From NCBI GenBank assembly GCA_003313425.1, contig NHZP01000004.1, forward strand, positions 930,001 to 994,000: a stretch of DNA of 64,000 nucleotides, written 5' to 3'. The notes below the pieces were generated by a model. That model had not been told where the DNA came from. It was given only the letters and a program-made list of their open reading frames with translations, and searched no databases. The DNA comes from Pseudopyrenochaeta lycopersici (Eukaryota; Ascomycota; Dothideomycetes; Pleosporales; Pseudopyrenochaetaceae). Made by a program: the position numbers and the translations under genes. Positions 59,023 through 64,000 of this stretch are shown piece after piece. Within the stretch, counting starts at the first letter, position 1, and each line of letters starts with the position of its first letter.

Positions 59023-61025
59023 TGGGGGTAGTGAGAACCGTGGGGCTGAGACCGGAATAGCGATTGCGGCGAGACTCGACACGCGCGACCAGAGGCGGTC
59101 GATCCGCGGGCGCGTGTATGGAAGTATTAGGACGAGTTTCCAAAAGGCGACATGGATACCGATAAAATAAAGAATAAAAGAAAAAAAAACGTATATATGT
59201 ACACGGCGGAAAAGGGTTTTAAAAAAAAGAGACCTCGACTGCGAAATTCGAGAGTTTGAAACTGGGACAGGTCGCGCCGCTCGGAGGTACCAAGGACAGG
59301 GACAAGGACGTGGCACACACACTCACAAGCCCGGCGTGGAAGGGGGCGGGCAGAGTGAGATTCGGAGGGTGTGTAACGATGACAGGAAAAGGTGTTCACG
59401 GCGTTTGCAGCATGATTATTAAAAAGGTCGTGGCCCCATTGGAAGCGCGTGAGGCGTTGCGGAGAGAAGTAGGGAAAAAAAGGAGCCGGGCGAAGCTGGG
59501 TCCCATCGCGAAAGGTGCAGCAGTAGGAGCAGAACGGGTCGGGGGCGGGCGCCCCAATTGGCAGGGGTTGCGCCATCTCGATTATCTCGACCCGCGCCTC
59601 TTTGCATTGCCTGGAGAGCGCCAGAATTGAACACCATTTCATTTGTTTCCGGCTTGTTGGGCCCCCTAGTTTTTTGTCTTGGTTGGGAATTCTATTTCCG
59701 TCTCTTCTTTCTTCACAAAATCGCTTGACATCTGCAGGCCTTTTGCGCTTCGAGTTGTCTACTTTGGGTTCTGACAAGCTGCCTCGCCCTTGTGGAATGC
59801 TCGCCAGCGTGCTGGCCGGGGTGGGCTCGCGCCTTGTCAAACACGCGCGGCCTCTGGATGCTCCCTGCTCTATCAGGGAAGGCGCCATGCAACTCAACCT
59901 CTGCGCTTCACCCACAACCCCCCCAAGAAAACCTGCATGTCGTCGCCCGTTAGCATGGCTTGCCGTCGCCCGTAGCCTGGAATTTGCCATGCGAATTTTT
60001 TTTGACCCTGGGCTACCGTTAAGTCGGCATCCGTTTTTGGCGTCTGTCTACTTTGAGCCGTTCTTTCTCCCAAACGGCAATGTTGCATGCGGCCATTGTC
60101 TGTGCGTTTGAGCCTCCAGACTGCTAGCGGCGGCTACCACAGGCAATTCACCCAACAGGGCCCCGATTATCAAAGCCGCTGTCCGATGCTGTGACAACCA
60201 AGCTTTTGTCGTCTGGCTAATTGTGGGCCGCTGTTGAGACAAATTCCCATGCTTGAAAGAGCTGATCATGGCGCAATGCCGACATAGTCACTGTTGATCG
60301 TCTTCGGCTTCCACTTCCACGAGTCACGAAAAACCGTCGTTGTATGAGACACGGCCGGAGAGATTACATTATTGTGGGCTCCGGTAACGCAGAGCAGATC
60401 CCAAACGCAGCATACCCACTGCCATGTCGATCAACGGGATCAGCCTACAACGTCCGAATCTGTCAGTATCAAGTGCGCGGCCCTCACAACAGCAGTCTGC
60501 ATATCTCGGCGTTCAAGCAGAACGCGAACTGGTCATGCACTTGGACGTCACTAGTCCGTAGACATAATATGTGTAGTGAGACAGAATTCATTCTGGAATG
60601 TCCACTACATGAGATACCAAATTGCTCAAAAAACTCCCCTAGGGCACTCGACCTGATCATCGTAAAGGGAGGCCACTAATGCAAGTATCAACCAGCCAGT
60701 GTAATGCAGCTGGACAACCCAGTAACAAAGGAAAATAACAAGATAATCAAAAAAAAATACAAAGATGATCTGAAAATAATGTTTGATCTAACAGGAAAAA
60801 GATATGGCAGGCTATGTACATCATAAAGCCTGTATATGAATGGAAGAATATATGTCGTAACAATAAACATGTTCAAAGAAGCGAATGTGTGGGTGCTTGC
60901 TTAGCCAAGCTTGACCCATTGTGTGAGACCAGCGACCAACAAGTCCTGCACTCATCATTGAGAGCAGAAGCATGTAAAGTGCCAACTAGAGTCGGCGGCG
61001 CTGCTCTGCACGAACGTACTGTCAT
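59023..61025. other. Intergenic region
   Basis: About 2 kb upstream of the GT90 gene and downstream of the acidic-protein gene. It has A-rich runs at 59168-59232 and a pyrimidine/purine-rich leader. A 111-codon plus-strand frame (60344-60679) lacks recognisable content and is not called. Confidence 0.45.
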
Positions 61026-63362
61026 CTATATCGACAGCACATGCATATCTTGCTCGTCCGGTGTCGCGGGGATCTGGAAAGGTCCAAAGCCAGTCGTCTT
61101 GCCCTTGTGAGCATGGGCAGCGAGTCCCATCTCACGCATGCGTTCGGCGCCTTTACCAGGTGCTGGGCGTCTCTCCTTGACGCCTTTGCGGTGTTGCTTA
61201 CGGTACAGTGTTTCTTTGCGTCGTTGCCTCTTCTTCTCGAGGCCAACTTGGATGTCAATAGCGCGACGCACGGGCATCTCGTCGGGACCTGCCTCTTCTT
61301 CCTCGAGGTCAAATGGATTCAGCATGGCGATAGGAGTTCGAGGCACCGAGGCAGAGACCATTGGTGCGGGCCGCTCGCCAATACCACCAAAGCGGATTGA
61401 TATTTCGCTGCGCTGACGCGCCACCAATGGGTTTACAGAGCCACGGCGAGTAGGTGGAGGTGAACGGAGGCGCAGTGGGGGCGGAGGGGAGTGAAGGCGT
61501 TTGGGGGAATTTCCAAACAGCTTGCGAGGAGGCGGAGAACGATGCACAGCTCGCTTTGCAGGTGGTGGCGATCGCAGCCGTCTTGGTGATTGTGCAGGAG
61601 AGCGCTTCTTTGCAACATCTTTGCGACGGCCACGCAGGTCACCGTCGACAGGATCCATGCGGCCGTGCATCATGAAATCGCTTTCCGAGGCAATGTTTTC
61701 CACCTCCGACACCTCATCCTCTTCATCCTCGGGAAGATCAGGGTCTGATGTCGGGAATGTGGGGTCAATATCTTGAGGCGTTTGTTTCTGCTTGGCTGCA
61801 CGTCGGCGTTTCAAAGTTGACATGTACGCTTCTTCTGCAGGTCGATCCTCGTCGAGGGTTCCACAAACAAAGTCTGTGCTGTCAGGCAACTCAGGACTCG
61901 GGATACGGATGTTGACAGGCTTCGACTTTCTGCGCTTAATAGCTGGCTTGTCGAAGATCTTGAGGCCCTCGCGGCTTTCCAGGGATCCGATGGATGACTC
62001 GGATACAGTGCGGTGCACCTTGAGACGTTCGAGATGCTCGACAGACGTGGCTGCAGTGGATGCGCCGGGTGCCCACCAATTGTAGTCGGACCCAGCATCA
62101 CTCTCGTCGTCTGACACTGCAAATCCGTTCTCATCGTCGGTTTGGAAGCCCTCATCAGTGACATCGCTGTACGCATCACTCCCATCCTGATCATCGTCAA
62201 GGAGGTCGTCGTCATCATCGTCGTCCATCTCTCCGGCGTCGTCATCGTCATCTTCCTCTTCTTCCAGAGCCTCTTCTTCGACCTCCTCGCCTAGTTGGCG
62301 AAGATTGTTCTCAATCTTGAGAGTATCTTGGACAGTAAGACGACTTCGGTGACAGGTGACTTCTTGCGTCCACTCTTCGACTTCCTCTTCTGAACTTGCA
62401 AACTCATGGAAGCGATACTTTTCACACCGAGCCAGGTCTGAGTTGACACTGAGGCGGCGGGTTCGATCAACAACAGCAACCTTGCGAACGCTGACAGGAG
62501 AGTTATTGCGGACTGTGGAGTCAGAATCGCGATGCGCTTTGTTTGTGGTCTTGGGAGACGAGGGTATCCGTCGTGCCAGTGGTGCGGGGCTGGCCATACG
62601 GCGGGGTTTGGCGTTCGTCGAGGGTGCGTCTGTTGAGATTTTGGTAGGGCATGCGAATTTGATGGTGCAGACACGCTTTGGAGGATCTTCCGATGCAGGA
62701 GCAGGTGTGGGCTTAGTGGGTGCTTCCGCTGGTTTCTTCTCTTCTGTTCGACCGCATGCGAACATGATGCATCTCTTCCTTCCCAAAACTGCTTCTACTT
62801 TTTGCTCGTCGTCCTCCGGGACTGTAGTCTTCTGCAGCGGCTCTATATTGTCGTCATCGTGCGAAACAACTGAGACAGGCACCGCAAACGGTTTCTTGTT
62901 GAACGCAGGCATCATGCTGTGGAATGAGGCTGATGGAAGTGGCGGGCTCGGCGTGCTGGTTCGCGTTCCCGGGCTTGTGAAGCCTCCGTCACTCGTCAAC
63001 TCGGCGGTTGTGCCGCTGTTGTTACTCCAGGTTGAGATACATGAAAGTCCACGAACAGGGCTTGTGTCAGCGTGCTCTTCAATGGGAGAGCTGGTGTTGG
63101 AAGTAGATTTCAGCGCAGAGGTGAGGAGTGATTCCTTGCGATCGAGTACAGGTTTTGACTTGGTAAAGGATGCTGCCGAAGAGTGCCGGAGCTTCAAGGG
63201 CGCGGGGCGCGGCGTGCGTGCTAGTTCGGGGGGCTCGTCCACGTCGGCCACAGCCGCCTCCTCCTCTGCAGTCATAGCGGGCGGTGACGTGCTAAACATG
63301 TTCTGTTGGTTGCCAATGTGCAATGCGCCCTGTCCACCAACATGATCCTGGTCGTTCGCCAT
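61026..63362 (-). CDS. Large acidic and Ser/Pro-rich fungal protein (DUF2457-like)
   Basis: A single exon encodes 778 residues from ATG 63360-63362 (MANDQDHVGGQGALHIGNQQ). The chain is mostly disordered. Two short repeated Cys blocks, KRCIMFACG and RVCTIKFACP, are about 35 residues apart. There is a long acidic run of Asp and Glu near residues 395-435 and a SPPP/RSPPP-rich basic segment. The C-terminal helix region is EEEEAGPDEMPVRRAIDIQV with RQRRKETLYRKQ. The paired CxI-FAC blocks match what I remember of the fungal DUF2457 family. Basic clusters such as IKRRKSKPVN suggest nuclear entry. Function is unknown, and the family name rests on memory of motifs rather than a search. Confidence 0.7.
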   Translation of the reverse strand: MANDQDHVGGQGALHIGNQQNMFSTSPPAMTAEEEAAVADVDEPPELARTPRPAPLKLRHSSAASFTKSKPVLDRKESLLTSALKSTSNTSSPIEEHADTSPVRGLSCISTWSNNSGTTAELTSDGGFTSPGTRTSTPSPPLPSASFHSMMPAFNKKPFAVPVSVVSHDDDNIEPLQKTTVPEDDEQKVEAVLGRKRCIMFACGRTEEKKPAEAPTKPTPAPASEDPPKRVCTIKFACPTKISTDAPSTNAKPRRMASPAPLARRIPSSPKTTNKAHRDSDSTVRNNSPVSVRKVAVVDRTRRLSVNSDLARCEKYRFHEFASSEEEVEEWTQEVTCHRSRLTVQDTLKIENNLRQLGEEVEEEALEEEEDDDDDAGEMDDDDDDDLLDDDQDGSDAYSDVTDEGFQTDDENGFAVSDDESDAGSDYNWWAPGASTAATSVEHLERLKVHRTVSESSIGSLESREGLKIFDKPAIKRRKSKPVNIRIPSPELPDSTDFVCGTLDEDRPAEEAYMSTLKRRRAAKQKQTPQDIDPTFPTSDPDLPEDEEDEVSEVENIASESDFMMHGRMDPVDGDLRGRRKDVAKKRSPAQSPRRLRSPPPAKRAVHRSPPPRKLFGNSPKRLHSPPPPLRLRSPPPTRRGSVNPLVARQRSEISIRFGGIGERPAPMVSASVPRTPIAMLNPFDLEEEEAGPDEMPVRRAIDIQVGLEKKRQRRKETLYRKQHRKGVKERRPAPGKGAERMREMGLAAHAHKGKTTGFGPFQIPATPDEQDMHVLSI

Positions 63363-64000
63363 GTCGGGTAGTGGGGATTGTTGGTTCTGCAGTGCTGCAG
63401 CGCAGATACGGGATGCTCGATTGTAAATAAACACAAAATAAAGGAATGTCGGAGTAGATGTTGGTGGTGTGACACGGGACTCTGTGAAAATTGGCTGCTC
63501 GTGATGCAGCAGGTGTTGACGCGTGGGATCCGTCGGTTCCCGACGCGATGCAGTAAAGGCAGGCGAAATTGAAGTCCGAGGAAGAGCCAAAGGAGAGTTT
63601 CGTACAAAGGTCGAAGTGGTCGGTTAAAAATGCGGGTATGGGCAATTACTGAGTCGTACCAATGGTGACTGGAGAGGGTGGGCCCCGAGGGACGTGGATG
63701 TTATAATATCGTCATGAACATGGTGGAAAATTAAAAGGTCGGACCGTGGTAGAGATTAAGTGAAAGCTTGAGAAGGTGTCAGAGGTGCGAGTGGGTTGGG
63801 CAGTGTTAACAGGGAAGGGCTACCTTGCGAGGATGATGTAGGCGAGCGCAGCGAGCAGGTGGCAAGGCCCGCCGGGGATGGCTGTGACGGGCGCCGGAAG
63901 TGAGTGTTGCTGAGAGACTGGCTTGGCGATTATGTAGATCGAAGGCGGAGTCCTTGGTCAGACGATGTCCGCAGAATCTGCTGCAACACTGGCACGACGA
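63363..64000. other. Upstream region of the acidic-protein gene, to the window edge
   Basis: This 638-bp stretch probably holds the leader and promoter of the 778-residue gene. No other gene is visible before the edge. Confidence 0.45.

Noticed and set aside
60344..60679. 111-codon plus-strand frame with a GSGNAEQ segment that hints at a nucleotide-binding loop
   Set aside because: The hint is a single short match without the rest of any fold; no splice partners.

Overview
The window is nuclear DNA of a filamentous ascomycete (Pezizomycotina, most likely a Dothideomycete; genus not determined). The genes are intron-bearing, most introns are about 45-65 bp with GT..AG ends and CTAAC/CTGAC-like branch sites, intergenic spacers are 0.3-5 kb, and the gene set is typically fungal (SLA2 end, POB3, AME1-like kinetochore protein, TOK potassium channel, Zn2Cys6 regulator, GT90, P450). 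I found no rRNA, tRNA, CRISPR array or intact transposon.

Layout. 1-310: 3' end of a Sla2/End4 gene. 701-1627: RING-like hypothetical protein. 2274-7808: a compact three-gene molybdenum cluster, made of a DMSO-reductase-family molybdopterin oxidoreductase (-), a stand-alone MoeA (+) that diverges from it, and a MobA guanylyltransferase (-) whose 3' end overlaps moeA. 8159-15255: a sugar-use cluster of an MFS transporter (-), a divergent GH95 fucosidase (+) and a GH1 beta-glucosidase (+), neither enzyme with a visible signal peptide. 15256-18268: gene-poor, with one decayed gene. 18269-20163: POB3, whose start codon is split by an intron. 21020-23398: Zn2Cys6 regulator. 23399-28731: gene-poor stretch with perfect inverted repeats, a short triple repeat and a decayed gene. 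28732-36365: two hypothetical proteins, an AME1/CENP-U-like kinetochore protein and a large twin-CX9C protein. 36765-38679: P450. 40149-40400: probable broken membrane-protein gene. 40615-42732: TOK channel. 44577-46648: Ded1/Vasa-like helicase. 47707-53409: large secreted or membrane protein, ankyrin protein and a small secreted protein. 55358-56014: small single-pass protein. 57378-59022: GT90 enzyme. 61026-63362: acidic, probably disordered protein.

The most interesting feature is the molybdenum cluster. Known eukaryotic Mo enzymes use mononuclear Moco and belong to the sulfite oxidase, xanthine oxidase and mARC groups; the bis-MGD (DMSO reductase) family and the MobA enzyme that makes the dinucleotide cofactor are regarded as prokaryotic. 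Here a bis-MGD-type enzyme, a dedicated MoeA and a MobA sit side by side. The first two carry spliceosomal introns and the cluster is flanked by ordinary fungal genes. This reads as a horizontally acquired, domesticated and self-contained MGD pathway: MoeA inserts Mo, MobA adds GMP, and the oxidoreductase uses the cofactor. Next to it, the transporter plus two intracellular glycosidases look like a separate unit for importing and degrading fucosylated oligosaccharides.

Exon structures were inferred by eye from splice signals and reading-frame continuity. Each multi-exon model given sums to a multiple of three, but none has been checked against transcripts.
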